Assembly: GCA_963777775.1 (NCBI GenBank)
Contig: CAVZRL010000009.1
Span: 620,001 to 684,000 of the forward strand
Length of the DNA stretch: 64,000 nt
Source of the DNA: WHSW01 sp963777775
Lineage (GTDB): Bacteria; Actinomycetota; Thermoleophilia; Solirubrobacterales; 70-9
Reading direction: 5' to 3'
Within the stretch, counting starts at the first letter, position 1; each line of letters opens with the position of its first letter. A program made the translations under genes and the position numbers. The notes below the pieces were generated by a model, which was given only the letters and a program-made list of their open reading frames with translations, was not told where the DNA came from and ran no database searches. Shown here in pieces: positions 33,190 through 41,714 of the stretch.

Positions 33190-34557
33190 ATGGCCGACGC
33201 CCATGACGTGATCGTGATCGGAGGCGGGCCGGGCGGCTATCACGCGGCGATCCGGGCTGCCCAGCTCAGCAAGCGAACGGCGGTCGTCGAGGCCGACAAG
33301 CCCGGCGGGCGCTGCCTGAACTACGCCTGCATCCCGGCGAAGACGATGCTTCACACGGCCGAGATCCTCGACCATACCCGCAACTCGGCCGAGCTCGGGG
33401 TCACGGTCGAGGGCGCGGCGCTGGACTGGGAGGCGCTCGCCGAGCGTCGCGCGAAGGTCTCGGAGGGCCTCTCGGGCGGGGTGAAGATGCTCTGGGACAA
33501 GAACAAGGTGACCCTGATCCCCGGGCGTGGGGAACTCGACTCCGATGCCAACGTCGCGGTCGACGGAACCACCCACGAGGCGGCCGCGGTGGTGCTCGCC
33601 ACCGGCTCGACGGCGACCCCGATCCCTGGGGTCGAGTTCTCGGAGCGGATTGTCGACACCTGGGGAGCGTGGTCGCTGCCAAGCCTGCCGAAGTCGATCG
33701 CGGTCGTCGGCGCCGGCGCTTCGGGGGCGGAGATCGCCTCCGCGTACATCCGCTACGGGGCCGAGGTCACCCTGATCGAGATGCTGGACCAGATCCTGCC
33801 GGCGGAGGACCCCGACGTGGTCCGGGTCGTCGAGCGGGTGTTCAAGAAGCAGGGGATAAAGATGCTGACGGGCAATCCGATCTCCGAGGTCGAGGCCGGC
33901 TCCAAGTCGGTCAGCGCCAAGGTCGGCTCGGAGTCGATCGAGGTCGAGTACCTGTGCATTGCCGGCGGCCGCGCACCGGACACCGACGGCTTGGGCCTCG
34001 ACGCGGCCGGGGTGAAGACGGGAGACGGCGGCAGGGTCGAGATCGACGAGTTCCAGCGGACCTCAAATCCGAAGGTGTACGCGATCGGCGACCTCGTGCG
34101 CGGGCCCGCGCTCGCGCACAAGGCCCAGGAGGAGGGGGTGATCGCAGCCGAGGCGATCGCCGGCGCCCCGACCCATCCGCTCGATCCGAACCTGGTCGCG
34201 GGCGCCATCTTCTGTCACCCGCAGGTTGCGAGCGTCGGGCTGACTGAGGACGAGGCGAAGCAGACCGGCCGCGAGATCAAGACGGCGCGGATGAAGCTCG
34301 GAGGCGTGGGCGCGGCTGCCGTCTACGACGACCGCGACGGGATCGTCAAGCTCGTCGTCGACGCCGAGTACGGGGAGATCGTCGGCGCGCACGTAGTCGG
34401 CAACCGGGCCTGCGACATGGTCGCCGAGCTCGTCGACACGATCGCGCTCGAGGGCGGCTACCAGGAGCTCGCCCGGATCGTCCACCCCCACCCGACGATC
34501 TCCGAGGCGGTCCTCGAAGCCGCGCGCGCGGTCGACGGCTGGGCGATCCACCAGTAG
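33190..34557 (+). CDS. lpd: Dihydrolipoyl dehydrogenase (E3)
   Basis: E3 reoxidises dihydrolipoyl groups with NAD. FAD binding is at VIVIGGGPGGYHAAIRAAQL (7-26). The redox disulfide is C42-LNYA-C47 followed by IPAKTML. The NAD domain has AVVGAGASGAEIASA, and the C-terminal catalytic pair is in HPHPTISEAV. The length of 455 residues is usual. It is the only E3 in the window and the first gene of the island, so it presumably serves both competent E1/E2 sets that follow. Confidence 0.95.
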   Translation: MADAHDVIVIGGGPGGYHAAIRAAQLSKRTAVVEADKPGGRCLNYACIPAKTMLHTAEILDHTRNSAELGVTVEGAALDWEALAERRAKVSEGLSGGVKMLWDKNKVTLIPGRGELDSDANVAVDGTTHEAAAVVLATGSTATPIPGVEFSERIVDTWGAWSLPSLPKSIAVVGAGASGAEIASAYIRYGAEVTLIEMLDQILPAEDPDVVRVVERVFKKQGIKMLTGNPISEVEAGSKSVSAKVGSESIEVEYLCIAGGRAPDTDGLGLDAAGVKTGDGGRVEIDEFQRTSNPKVYAIGDLVRGPALAHKAQEEGVIAAEAIAGAPTHPLDPNLVAGAIFCHPQVASVGLTEDEAKQTGREIKTARMKLGGVGAAAVYDDRDGIVKLVVDAEYGEIVGAHVVGNRACDMVAELVDTIALEGGYQELARIVHPHPTISEAVLEAARAVDGWAIHQ

Positions 34558-34566
34558 AGCCCGAGC

Positions 34567-35163
34567 TTGTCCGGGCCCGCGGTCTTCTACTTCGACCTCG
34601 GCTCTCCGTATGCCTACCTTGCCGCAGAACGGATCGCGGCGGTCTTCGAGCAGGCCGGGGCGGAGCAGCCCGAGTGGCAGCCGGTCCTGCTCGGCGGCCT
34701 GTTCAAGCGCTTCGGGCGCGGCTCATGGGCGGACGGCCCCGAGCGCGAGAGCGGCATGCGCGCGGTCGAGCGGCGGGCCCAGTCCTACGGGCTGCCGCCG
34801 GTTCGCTGGCCCGAGCCCTGGCCGGGCGACACGCTGGTCGCGATGCGCACCGCCACCTTCGCCAAGGAGGTCGGCCGGACCGTGGCCTTCTCGCTGGCGG
34901 CGTTCCGGCAGGCATTCGCCGCCGGCCGCGACCTCTCCGAGCCCGACAACGTGTTCGTCGCCGCGGCCGCGTCGGAGCTGCATCCCCGCGCGCTCGAGAC
35001 CGCGATCGCCCGCGACGCGATCAAGATCCGCCTGCGTGCGGCAACCGACCGCGCAGGTGACCGAGGGGTGGTCGGCGTGCCGGCGATCGTCGTCGAAGCG
35101 CAGGTGTTCTGGGGCGACGATCGGCTCGAGGAGGCGGCCGCGGCGGCGGCGGCGCTCCGGTGA
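34567..35163 (+). CDS. DsbA-fold protein, 2-hydroxychromene-2-carboxylate isomerase family
   Basis: A 198-residue thioredoxin-like protein of the kappa-GST/HCCA isomerase group. The N-terminal VFYFDLGSPYAYLAAERI carries the Ser-Pro of that group instead of a CxxC, so it is not a disulfide oxidoreductase. The end reads GVVGVPAIVVEAQVFWGDDRLEE, with the cis-proline in VGVPAIV. Members isomerise aromatic intermediates with glutathione, or use other thiols in actinobacteria. The start is TTG. The stop overlaps the E1-alpha start (GTGA), an odd partner for a dehydrogenase complex. Confidence 0.82.
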   Translation: MSGPAVFYFDLGSPYAYLAAERIAAVFEQAGAEQPEWQPVLLGGLFKRFGRGSWADGPERESGMRAVERRAQSYGLPPVRWPEPWPGDTLVAMRTATFAKEVGRTVAFSLAAFRQAFAAGRDLSEPDNVFVAAAASELHPRALETAIARDAIKIRLRAATDRAGDRGVVGVPAIVVEAQVFWGDDRLEEAAAAAAALR

Positions 35164-36455
35164 GCTATGTTGCGGTCGGGTTGGCGAGCGAGACTGTGAA
35201 GACGGCGGAAGCGGGCGGGACGCCGACCTCCGAGCGCCCGCTCCCCGACCGCGACACTTGCCTCGAGCTACTCGAGACGATGGCCCTGATCCGGCGCTTC
35301 GAGGAGGAAGCCGGGCGCCAGTACCAGAAGGCCAAGGCCGGGGGCTTCCTGCATCTCGCGATCGGCGAGGAGGCGACGATCGTCGGCACGGTCGCCGCGA
35401 TGCGAAGCGAGGACTACCTGGTCGGGACCTATCGGACCCACGGACACGCGATCGCCCGCGGGACCGAGCCCGAGCGGGTGATGGCGGAGCTCTTCGGGCG
35501 CGTCGACGGAACCTCGGGCGGCCGCGGCGGCTCGATGCACATCTTCGACCTCGAGCGACGGTTCATGGGCGGCTACGGGATCGTCGGCGGCAACCTGCCG
35601 CTGGCCGCCGGGATGGCGCTCGCCTCCGACTATCTCGGCGACGACGCTGTGACCGTCTGCATGTTCGGCGACGGCGCCTCGAACAGCGGCAACTTCGGCG
35701 AGACGATGAACCTCGCTGCGCTCTGGAAACTGCCGGTGGTCTTCATCCTCGAGAACAACCTGTACGGGATGGGGACCGCCGTCGAGCGCCACTCGGCAGT
35801 CACGGATTTCTCCAAGAAGGCCGAGGGACTCGGGGTCCCCGGCGTGCGGGCCGACGGGATGGACGTCGTCGCGATGCGCGAGACCGTGGCCGAGCACGTG
35901 CGAATCGCGCGCGAGGACCGGCGCCCGACCCTGGTCGAGGCGTTCACCTACCGCTATCGCGGCCACTCCGCCGCCGACCCCGAGGTCTACCGCGAGAAGG
36001 AGGAGGTCGAGGAGTGGCGCAAGAAGGACCCGATTGAGATGTTCGCCTCCAGGCTCGTAGCGGAGGGGATACTGAACGAGGCCGAGCGCGAGCAGATCGA
36101 CCAGCGGGTCGATGCCGCTGTGCTCGCCGCGGTCGAGTTCGCCGACGCTTCCCCCGAGCCTTCGCTGGACTCGCTCTACGACCACCTCTACGTGCTCGGA
36201 GACCAGATCCCGGGCTGGTACGCGGTCGATGAGCGGGCGCCGGTCCCGTTCGCGGGCGAGCGCGAGCGCGAGGAGCTCGAGGGCGAGGCCAAGCGTCTCG
36301 CGGAGGCTGGCGCCGCCTACGGCGGCCAGGCCGCTTCGACCGCGGGCCGGGAGGAAGAGGGCCAGCTCGAGGACCGGGAGGGGGCCGACGCGCTCGAGGA
36401 CCGCGAGGAGTTCATCTCCGAGCAGGACGAGGGCGACACGGAGGGACCCTGGTAG
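35160..36455 (+). CDS. pdhA: Pyruvate dehydrogenase-type E1 component, alpha subunit
   Basis: The TPP-binding alpha chain. The Mg-TPP motif GDGASNSG starts at residue 170 and closes with ENN (198-200). Helix QKAKAGGFLHLAIGEEA and phosphorylation-loop equivalents (GHSAADPEVYR) are present. The frame starts GTG at 35160, overlapping the isomerase stop. An unusual feature is the C-terminal extension of about 70 residues from residue 360, nearly all Glu, Asp, Arg, Gly and Ala (GREEEGQLEDREGADALE and on), absent from typical E1-alpha. pdhB follows with no gap. Confidence 0.92.
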   Translation: MSYVAVGLASETVKTAEAGGTPTSERPLPDRDTCLELLETMALIRRFEEEAGRQYQKAKAGGFLHLAIGEEATIVGTVAAMRSEDYLVGTYRTHGHAIARGTEPERVMAELFGRVDGTSGGRGGSMHIFDLERRFMGGYGIVGGNLPLAAGMALASDYLGDDAVTVCMFGDGASNSGNFGETMNLAALWKLPVVFILENNLYGMGTAVERHSAVTDFSKKAEGLGVPGVRADGMDVVAMRETVAEHVRIAREDRRPTLVEAFTYRYRGHSAADPEVYREKEEVEEWRKKDPIEMFASRLVAEGILNEAEREQIDQRVDAAVLAAVEFADASPEPSLDSLYDHLYVLGDQIPGWYAVDERAPVPFAGEREREELEGEAKRLAEAGAAYGGQAASTAGREEEGQLEDREGADALEDREEFISEQDEGDTEGPW

Positions 36456-37451
36456 ATGGCGGGACTGCGGATGCGCGAGGCGCTTCGGGACGCGATGGCC
36501 GAGGAGATGCGCCGCGACGAGACCGTCTACGTGATCGGCGAGGACGTTGCCGTTTTCCAGGGCGCGTTCAAGGTCACCGAGGGGCTGCTCGACGAATTCG
36601 GTGAGCGGCGCGTCCGCGACACCCCGATCTCAGAGAACACGATCGTCGGGATGGGAGTCGGCTCCGCGATGGCGGGGCTGCGGCCGATCGTCGAGCTGAT
36701 GACGATCAACTTCGCGCTCCTCGCCTTCGACCAGATCATCAACCACGCCGCGGCGATCCCCTACATGTTCAACGGCCAGGCGAAGGTGCCGATGGTGGTT
36801 CGCATGCCCGGCGGTGGCGGGCACCAGCTCGGGCCGACCCACTCGCACAGCTTCGAGGCGATGTTCCTCCAGGTCCCGGGCCTGCTGGTCGCCTGTCCCT
36901 CGACTCCGGCCGACGGCAAGGGACTGCTCAAGGCGGCGATCCGCGACGACAACCCGGTGATCTTCATCGAGCACGAGACACTCTACGGCGCTCGCGGCGA
37001 GGTCCCCGAGGATGGCGACCACGTGGTCGACTTCGGTCAGGCCTCGATCAGGCGGGCGGGCGACGACGTGACGATCGTCGGGATCCTGCGCATGGCCCAC
37101 GTTGCCCAGCAGGCGGCGAAGACGCTCGCCAACGATCACGACGTCGAGGCAGAGGTGATCGATCCTCGCACCCTGCGACCGCTCGACCTCGACACGATCC
37201 TCGAGTCGGTCCGCAAGACCAACCGCCTGGTGATCGTCGAGGAGGGCTGGCCGCACGGGGGGGTCGGGGCCAACATTGCGGCGCTTGTCACCGAGCAGGC
37301 CTTCGACCATCTCGACGCCCCGGTTCAGCGGGTGACCGGCGCCGACGTGCCGATGCCGTACTCGAAGCGGCTCGAGCAATCGGCGATCCCGCACTCCGAG
37401 CACGTGGTCAGCGCCGCGCTAGCGACCACCGAGGGAGCGCCGCTCGGCTGA
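36456..37451 (+). CDS. pdhB: Pyruvate dehydrogenase-type E1 component, beta subunit
   Basis: A 331-residue transketolase-type beta chain with the TPP-activating glutamate Glu60 in PISENTIVG, then IVELMTINFALLAFDQIINHAA and PMVVRMPGGGGHQLGPTHS. The C-terminal domain contains VIDPRTLRPLDLDTI and VEEGWPHGGVGANIA. It forms the alpha2-beta2 E1 with pdhA. The ATG directly follows the pdhA stop. Confidence 0.95.
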   Translation: MAGLRMREALRDAMAEEMRRDETVYVIGEDVAVFQGAFKVTEGLLDEFGERRVRDTPISENTIVGMGVGSAMAGLRPIVELMTINFALLAFDQIINHAAAIPYMFNGQAKVPMVVRMPGGGGHQLGPTHSHSFEAMFLQVPGLLVACPSTPADGKGLLKAAIRDDNPVIFIEHETLYGARGEVPEDGDHVVDFGQASIRRAGDDVTIVGILRMAHVAQQAAKTLANDHDVEAEVIDPRTLRPLDLDTILESVRKTNRLVIVEEGWPHGGVGANIAALVTEQAFDHLDAPVQRVTGADVPMPYSKRLEQSAIPHSEHVVSAALATTEGAPLG

Positions 37452-37487
37452 GATGGCATCCCGCAGTCGGAAGCCGAGGAGATCGCG

Positions 37488-38816
37488 ATGAGCGTTGAGA
37501 TCCTGATGCCCCGGCTCTCGGACTCGATGGAGGAGGGGACGATCCTGACCTGGATCAAGTCGGTCGGCGATCCGGTCGAGGTCGGCGAGGAACTGGTAGA
37601 GATCGAGACCGACAAGGCGAACATGGTGTTCGAGTCGGACGCCGCCGGGACCCTGATCGAAATCGTCGCGGGCGAAGGCGACACGCTGCCGATCGGTGAC
37701 GTGATCGCGCGGGTTGGCGAGGCGGACGAGGTGGGAGACGTCGGCGAGCCTGCCGACAGCGAGGCGGGGGGCGGGGACGGCGGAGGTCCCCCGTCGGGCA
37801 GTCCTCGCGTCCGTGCTGCGGATAGCCCTCCGGACGACTCCACCGCCCCCGCCCCAGATCAGTCTGCGCCCCGCTCAACTTCCGAGGCTTTGGAGGAGGG
37901 CTCCCCTACCCAGCCTCGTTCTATCCCGGCGGCCGACGGGCGGGTGAAGGCGTCGCCGCTGGCGCGGAGGATTGCCGGGGAACGGGGGGTTGACATCTCC
38001 TCGCTGTCCGGCTCTGGCCCGGGCGGGCGGATCATCAAGGCCGACGTCGAGGCGGCGGCCGGCGCGGGCGCGGGCGCCGCGCCCGCCGCGCCCGCGGCAA
38101 CTCCGCCCTCCCCCGAGACCGCGAAGGGCGCGGTCGAGGTGGTCGAGCCGACCAAGCTGCAGCAGACGGTCGCGCGGCGGATGGCCGAGTCGAAGGCGAC
38201 CGTGCCCCACTTCTACCTCTCGGCGCAGGTCGACATGAGCCGCTGCGCGCAGGCGCGGGCGCAGCTCAAGGGCACCGCCGGCGAAGGCGACGTGGTCCCG
38301 TCGTTCAACGACATGGTGATCAAGGCGGCGGCGATCGCGCTCAGCGAATTCCCGCGCGCCAACGCCGCCTACCGCGACGGACGCTTCGAGCTCTATCAGC
38401 GGGTCAACGTCGGGGTCGCCGTCGCCGCCCGGGACGCGCTCGTCGTGCCGACGATCTTCGACGCCGACCGCAAGGGCCTGCGCCAGATCGCGACCGAGTC
38501 GCGGGCGCTGGCCGGCAAGGTCAGAGACGGCACGGTCACGCCGCCCGAGCTCTCCGGCGGCACCTTCACCGTTTCCAATCTCGGGATGTACGGGGTCACC
38601 GAGTTCGGAGCCGTGATCAACACACCCCAGGCGGCGATCCTGGCGGTGGGGGCGATCACCCCGACGCCGGTGGTCCGCTCCGGCGAGATCACCACCGCGC
38701 AGGTCATGGGCGTCACCCTCGCCTGCGATCACCGGATCCTCTACGGCGCCGAAGGGGCCGAGTTACTGGCCCGCGTGCGGGCGCTGCTCGAGGAGCCGTT
38801 GGGGCTGGCGCTGTGA
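37488..38816 (+). CDS. pdhC: Dihydrolipoyl acyltransferase (E2)
   Basis: Domains in order: one lipoyl domain (1-80) with lipoyl-lysine Lys43 in IETDKANM; a long Pro/Ser/Glu linker; a peripheral-subunit-binding domain around 150-190 (ASPLARRIAGERG...GPGGRI); an Ala/Pro linker; and the catalytic domain from about 215 ending CDHRILYG (412-419). The acyltransferase consensus is DHRxxDG; here the Asp position is Tyr418. The 442-residue length fits a single-lipoyl E2. A gap of 36 bases separates it from pdhB. Confidence 0.93.
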   Translation: MSVEILMPRLSDSMEEGTILTWIKSVGDPVEVGEELVEIETDKANMVFESDAAGTLIEIVAGEGDTLPIGDVIARVGEADEVGDVGEPADSEAGGGDGGGPPSGSPRVRAADSPPDDSTAPAPDQSAPRSTSEALEEGSPTQPRSIPAADGRVKASPLARRIAGERGVDISSLSGSGPGGRIIKADVEAAAGAGAGAAPAAPAATPPSPETAKGAVEVVEPTKLQQTVARRMAESKATVPHFYLSAQVDMSRCAQARAQLKGTAGEGDVVPSFNDMVIKAAAIALSEFPRANAAYRDGRFELYQRVNVGVAVAARDALVVPTIFDADRKGLRQIATESRALAGKVRDGTVTPPELSGGTFTVSNLGMYGVTEFGAVINTPQAAILAVGAITPTPVVRSGEITTAQVMGVTLACDHRILYGAEGAELLARVRALLEEPLGLAL

Positions 38817-38847
38817 TCACGGTCCTCTTCTGGCTCTGACACCCCTC

Positions 38848-39249
38848 GTGACTGATCCGGACTTCGAGGTGATCCGGCGGACCTGGGAGGCGTTCAGCCG
38901 CAACGACGAGGACGCGTTTCGACGCGAGCTGGACGAGGAGATCGAGGTCGTTCCCTTCGGCGCTGCGATGCAGGGGCGCACATACCGCGGACCCGAAGGG
39001 GTCGCCCGCTGGTGGCGCGAGGAGGTGCTCGCGAACTGGGAGGTCTTCCGCACCCTCCCCGAGGACTTTCGCCGCGCCGGGGGGCGGATCGTGGTCACGG
39101 GCCGGTGGTGCGCGCGAGGCAGGGAGAGCGGGGTCGAGCTCGAGATGCCGGCGACGTGGATCGTGGTCGTGCGGGACGGGAAGATCGTCTCCTGGCAGAC
39201 GTTCACCGACCGCGAGCAGGCCTTGCGCGAGATCGGCGAAGAGGGATAA
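38848..39249 (+). CDS. SnoaL-like (NTF2-fold) protein
   Basis: A 133-residue cone-shaped alpha+beta fold of the SnoaL/nuclear transport factor 2 superfamily. It begins FEVIRRTWEAFSRNDEDAF and contains VVPFGAAMQGRTYRGPEGVARWW and ATWIVVVRDGKIVSWQTFTDREQAL, the standard pattern. These proteins bind small molecules or act as isomerases and hydrolases. The function is unknown. The start is GTG. It separates the competent pdh genes from the degenerate trio and has no known connection to oxoacid oxidation. Confidence 0.8.
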   Translation: MTDPDFEVIRRTWEAFSRNDEDAFRRELDEEIEVVPFGAAMQGRTYRGPEGVARWWREEVLANWEVFRTLPEDFRRAGGRIVVTGRWCARGRESGVELEMPATWIVVVRDGKIVSWQTFTDREQALREIGEEG

Positions 39250-39344
39250 AGAGGAAACCTGCCGGCGGCGTGGCCCGCGCCCCGGGGTCCAGCCCCTAGG
39301 CCGAACGTCCGCGAACGAGGCCGAGACCGAACGCCGGGGGCCCG

Positions 39345-40208
39345 GTGCCGATGGTGAGCATGGCGGTATCGGCCATGAACTCAGCCCAGCAGACGACAGT
39401 CCAGACCGCGGAGGCCCAGGGAGCGTCGCTGACCCGAGAGCAGCGACGCGAGCTGCTCAAGATGCTGGTCCTGGCGCGCGGCCTGGAACGATCGATGTCG
39501 GGCACGCGCGACGCCGCCCCGAGCGGCCGCGAGGCGGTCCTGGCCGCGGTCGCCGCCTCGTCGGCCGCCGAGCCCAACGACCGGCTCGTCGCCCCTCACA
39601 ACTGGCTCGCGGCCCACCTCGCCTCACGCGCGACTGCGGCCGAGATCGCCGCCGCGCGAGCTCGAGCGCCGCGCGGCCGATCGGGGCGCCCGCTGCGGCC
39701 GGGGATCGGGCCGCAGAGCCCTGTCGGAATCGGAGCGGGAATCGCGCTCGCGATCGCGCTCGGACGATCCGGGGGCGAGACCGACGCGGTCCTCGCCTTG
39801 ACCGATCGCCGCTGGGAAGGCGACCACGCATACGCGGGCGCCCTGTCGCTCGCCCGCGAGCTGGCGCTGCCGCTGGTCGTCGTCGCGATCGATCCCTCCC
39901 CGGTACCGGATCGCAGCGAGCGGGTGGTCGATCGGACCGACTACGAGGCCATCGTCGCGACGGTTGGGGCCGCGCTCGCCGCCGCGCGACGGGACCGCCG
40001 GCCCGCGGTGGTCGAGTGCGCCGCGATCGGGGGGCACGAGACCGCCGCGGCCGGTCGGATGTCGCGCTTTGGCGCCGGGAAGGTGGATTCGGTCGCCGGA
40101 TATGAGCGCCGACTGATGATCGGCGGCTTCTCGCGAGCGGAGCTGGACGAGATCGAACGCATCGCCTCCGGCGAGCTCGAGCAGGCGCTGGGGAACCGCC
40201 GCGGATGA
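39345..40208 (+). CDS. Degenerate E1-alpha-like protein lacking the TPP motif
   Basis: The 287-residue product follows the E1-alpha pattern: LTREQRRELLKMLVLARGLERSM aligns with the N-terminal helix of the third set, VGIGAGIALAIAL with the helix before the cofactor loop, and AGALSLARELALPLVVVAID with the strand after it. The Mg-TPP signature is gone: GDG is replaced by TDR (153-155) and the closing Asn-Asn by Ile-Asp. The region that binds substrate and the phosphorylation loop is shortened. The frame is intact and codon use looks like its neighbours. The start is uncertain (GTG 39345, ATG 39351, 39360 or 39375). Its stop overlaps the next gene by ATGA. Confidence 0.75.
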   Translation: MPMVSMAVSAMNSAQQTTVQTAEAQGASLTREQRRELLKMLVLARGLERSMSGTRDAAPSGREAVLAAVAASSAAEPNDRLVAPHNWLAAHLASRATAAEIAAARARAPRGRSGRPLRPGIGPQSPVGIGAGIALAIALGRSGGETDAVLALTDRRWEGDHAYAGALSLARELALPLVVVAIDPSPVPDRSERVVDRTDYEAIVATVGAALAAARRDRRPAVVECAAIGGHETAAAGRMSRFGAGKVDSVAGYERRLMIGGFSRAELDEIERIASGELEQALGNRRG

Positions 40209-41164
40209 CGATCACGGGCACCCAGATCAGCTTCGACGAAGCCGTCACCGAGGCCCTGCGGCTCGAGATGCACAGGGATCCGGCGCTGATCATGTTCACC
40301 ACCACGCCCGACGGGATCGCCGGCCGGCTGCTAGGGACCTTCGGCGCCGACCGCGTCGTCGAGACCCACTCCGCGGGCGCCGCACTGGTGCTCGCAGCCT
40401 GCGGAGCCGCGGAGGAGGGCCTGCGACCAATATGCGAGCTCGGTCCCGCGGACGCCGGCGCCGCGGCACTCGATCAGATCGCCGAGCTGGCGGCGATCCA
40501 CGCCGCCGACCTCGACACCGCCAGCCCGGTCACGGTTCGCCTCTCCTGGGGAGATCCGCTGACGGCGGGTGGAGCCGCCGCAGCGGATCCACTCGCCTGG
40601 CTGCTCGGCGCGGACGGGGTCAAGGTGGTGGCGCCGGCGACGGCGGCCGACGCAAAGGGCCTGACCGTCGCCGCTGTTCGCGATCGCGACCCCGTCTGCG
40701 TGCTCGAGCACGCTTGGCTGCGGGCCGAGGACGGCCCTGTCCCCGAGGGGACACACCTGGTCTCGATCGGCAGCGCCCGGCTCGCTCGCGAGGGCACGAG
40801 GATGACGATCGTCACCCATGGTGCCGGGGTCTCGGCGAGCGAGGCCGCGGCGGACCGGCTCGACGGCACCGCCGACCTGCTCGACCTCCGGACTCTGCAA
40901 CCGCTCGACACCGATGCAGTCCTGACCAGCGTCCGCAAGACCGGCCGGATCCTGTTCGCCGAGCCCGGAGGGGTCGCGAATCGAGTCACCTCGCAGCTCG
41001 TCTCGGCGATCTGGGAGCAGGCGTTCGAGTACCTCGACGCCCCCCCGCGCAGGGTCCGCCTCAGCTCGCCCGAGCGGGGTGGTCCCCACGCCGACGGCGG
41101 GCGGGTGTGGGAGAGCGACGTCGACGCGGTCGAGGAGATCAGCCGTGACCTTCTCGAGTATTGA
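40205..41164 (+). CDS. Degenerate E1-beta-like protein
   Basis: A 319-residue E1-beta homologue. It opens SFDEAVTEALRLEMHRDP, ends LLEY like the third-set beta chain, and has the C-terminal LLDLRTLQPLDTDAVLTSVRKTGRILFAE region well conserved. Aligned backward from GLRPICEL, the TPP-activating glutamate (Glu60 in both competent beta chains) falls on Gly58 here, and the PGGGGHQLGPTHS-type loop is replaced by a short SWGDPLTAGG. It overlaps the alpha-like gene by four bases and the E2-like gene by 20, so the three are made as a unit. It is expected not to be catalytic. Confidence 0.78.
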   Translation: MTITGTQISFDEAVTEALRLEMHRDPALIMFTTTPDGIAGRLLGTFGADRVVETHSAGAALVLAACGAAEEGLRPICELGPADAGAAALDQIAELAAIHAADLDTASPVTVRLSWGDPLTAGGAAAADPLAWLLGADGVKVVAPATAADAKGLTVAAVRDRDPVCVLEHAWLRAEDGPVPEGTHLVSIGSARLAREGTRMTIVTHGAGVSASEAAADRLDGTADLLDLRTLQPLDTDAVLTSVRKTGRILFAEPGGVANRVTSQLVSAIWEQAFEYLDAPPRRVRLSSPERGGPHADGGRVWESDVDAVEEISRDLLEY

Positions 41165-41714
41165 CGAGCAAGACCCGGGCACGGTCGAGGTGACAATGCC
41201 CGAGACCGGATCCTCGGAGGGGGCATCGGTGCTGGCATGGCTCAAGCAGCCGGGCGAGCAGGTCAAGGCGGAGGAGCCGATCTGCCTGGTCGCCTGGGAC
41301 GACGTCACCGCCGAGGTCACCTCCCCGGCGGCCGGGGTGATGCGGATGCTCGCCCTGGCGCCTGGCAACCGCGCGGAGACCGGGGGCTCGCTGGCGATCA
41401 TCGACGTCGGCGTGACCGGTCCGGCCGGTGCCGATCAGGCGCTCGCGATCGAGCCGGCGCCGATCGAGCAGGCGCCGATCGAGCCGCCCGCGAGCGAGGA
41501 GCACCGGGCGGTGCCCGAGCACTTGGTCCGCGACGCGCCGATTGCCGGGGCACCAAGGCGGGACCCGGGGTCCTTCCTCTCTCCCGCGGTTCGCCGGTTC
41601 GTGGGCGAGCACGAGGTCGACCCCGGCGAGATCGCAGGCACGGGCCGAGATGGACGGATCAGCCTCGCCGATCTCCGGGCTCGCCAGCACGGCGGGGCCG
41701 AGGCCGACGCTTGA
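41145..41714 (+). CDS. E2-like adaptor: lipoyl-type domain without lysine plus subunit-binding domain
   Basis: The GTG at 41145 gives 189 residues. A lipoyl-fold domain (13-88) reads VEVTMPETGSSEGASVL, then CLVAWDDVTAEVTSPAAG: the hairpin that should display T-D-K-V shows W-D-D-V, so the lipoylated lysine is Asp53. A Pro/Glu linker with a repeated PIEQAPIEPP follows, then a peripheral-subunit-binding domain (144-179, FLSPAVRRFVGEHEVDP...GRISLADLRA). The acyltransferase domain of E2 is absent; TGA follows at once. It could tether E1 or E3 without chemistry. ATG at 41196 is an alternative start. Confidence 0.78.
   Translation: MTFSSIDEQDPGTVEVTMPETGSSEGASVLAWLKQPGEQVKAEEPICLVAWDDVTAEVTSPAAGVMRMLALAPGNRAETGGSLAIIDVGVTGPAGADQALAIEPAPIEQAPIEPPASEEHRAVPEHLVRDAPIAGAPRRDPGSFLSPAVRRFVGEHEVDPGEIAGTGRDGRISLADLRARQHGGAEADA

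Noticed and set aside
39345..40208. A functional TPP-dependent E1-alpha
   Set aside because: The GDG and Asn-Asn ligands are both missing at the aligned positions.
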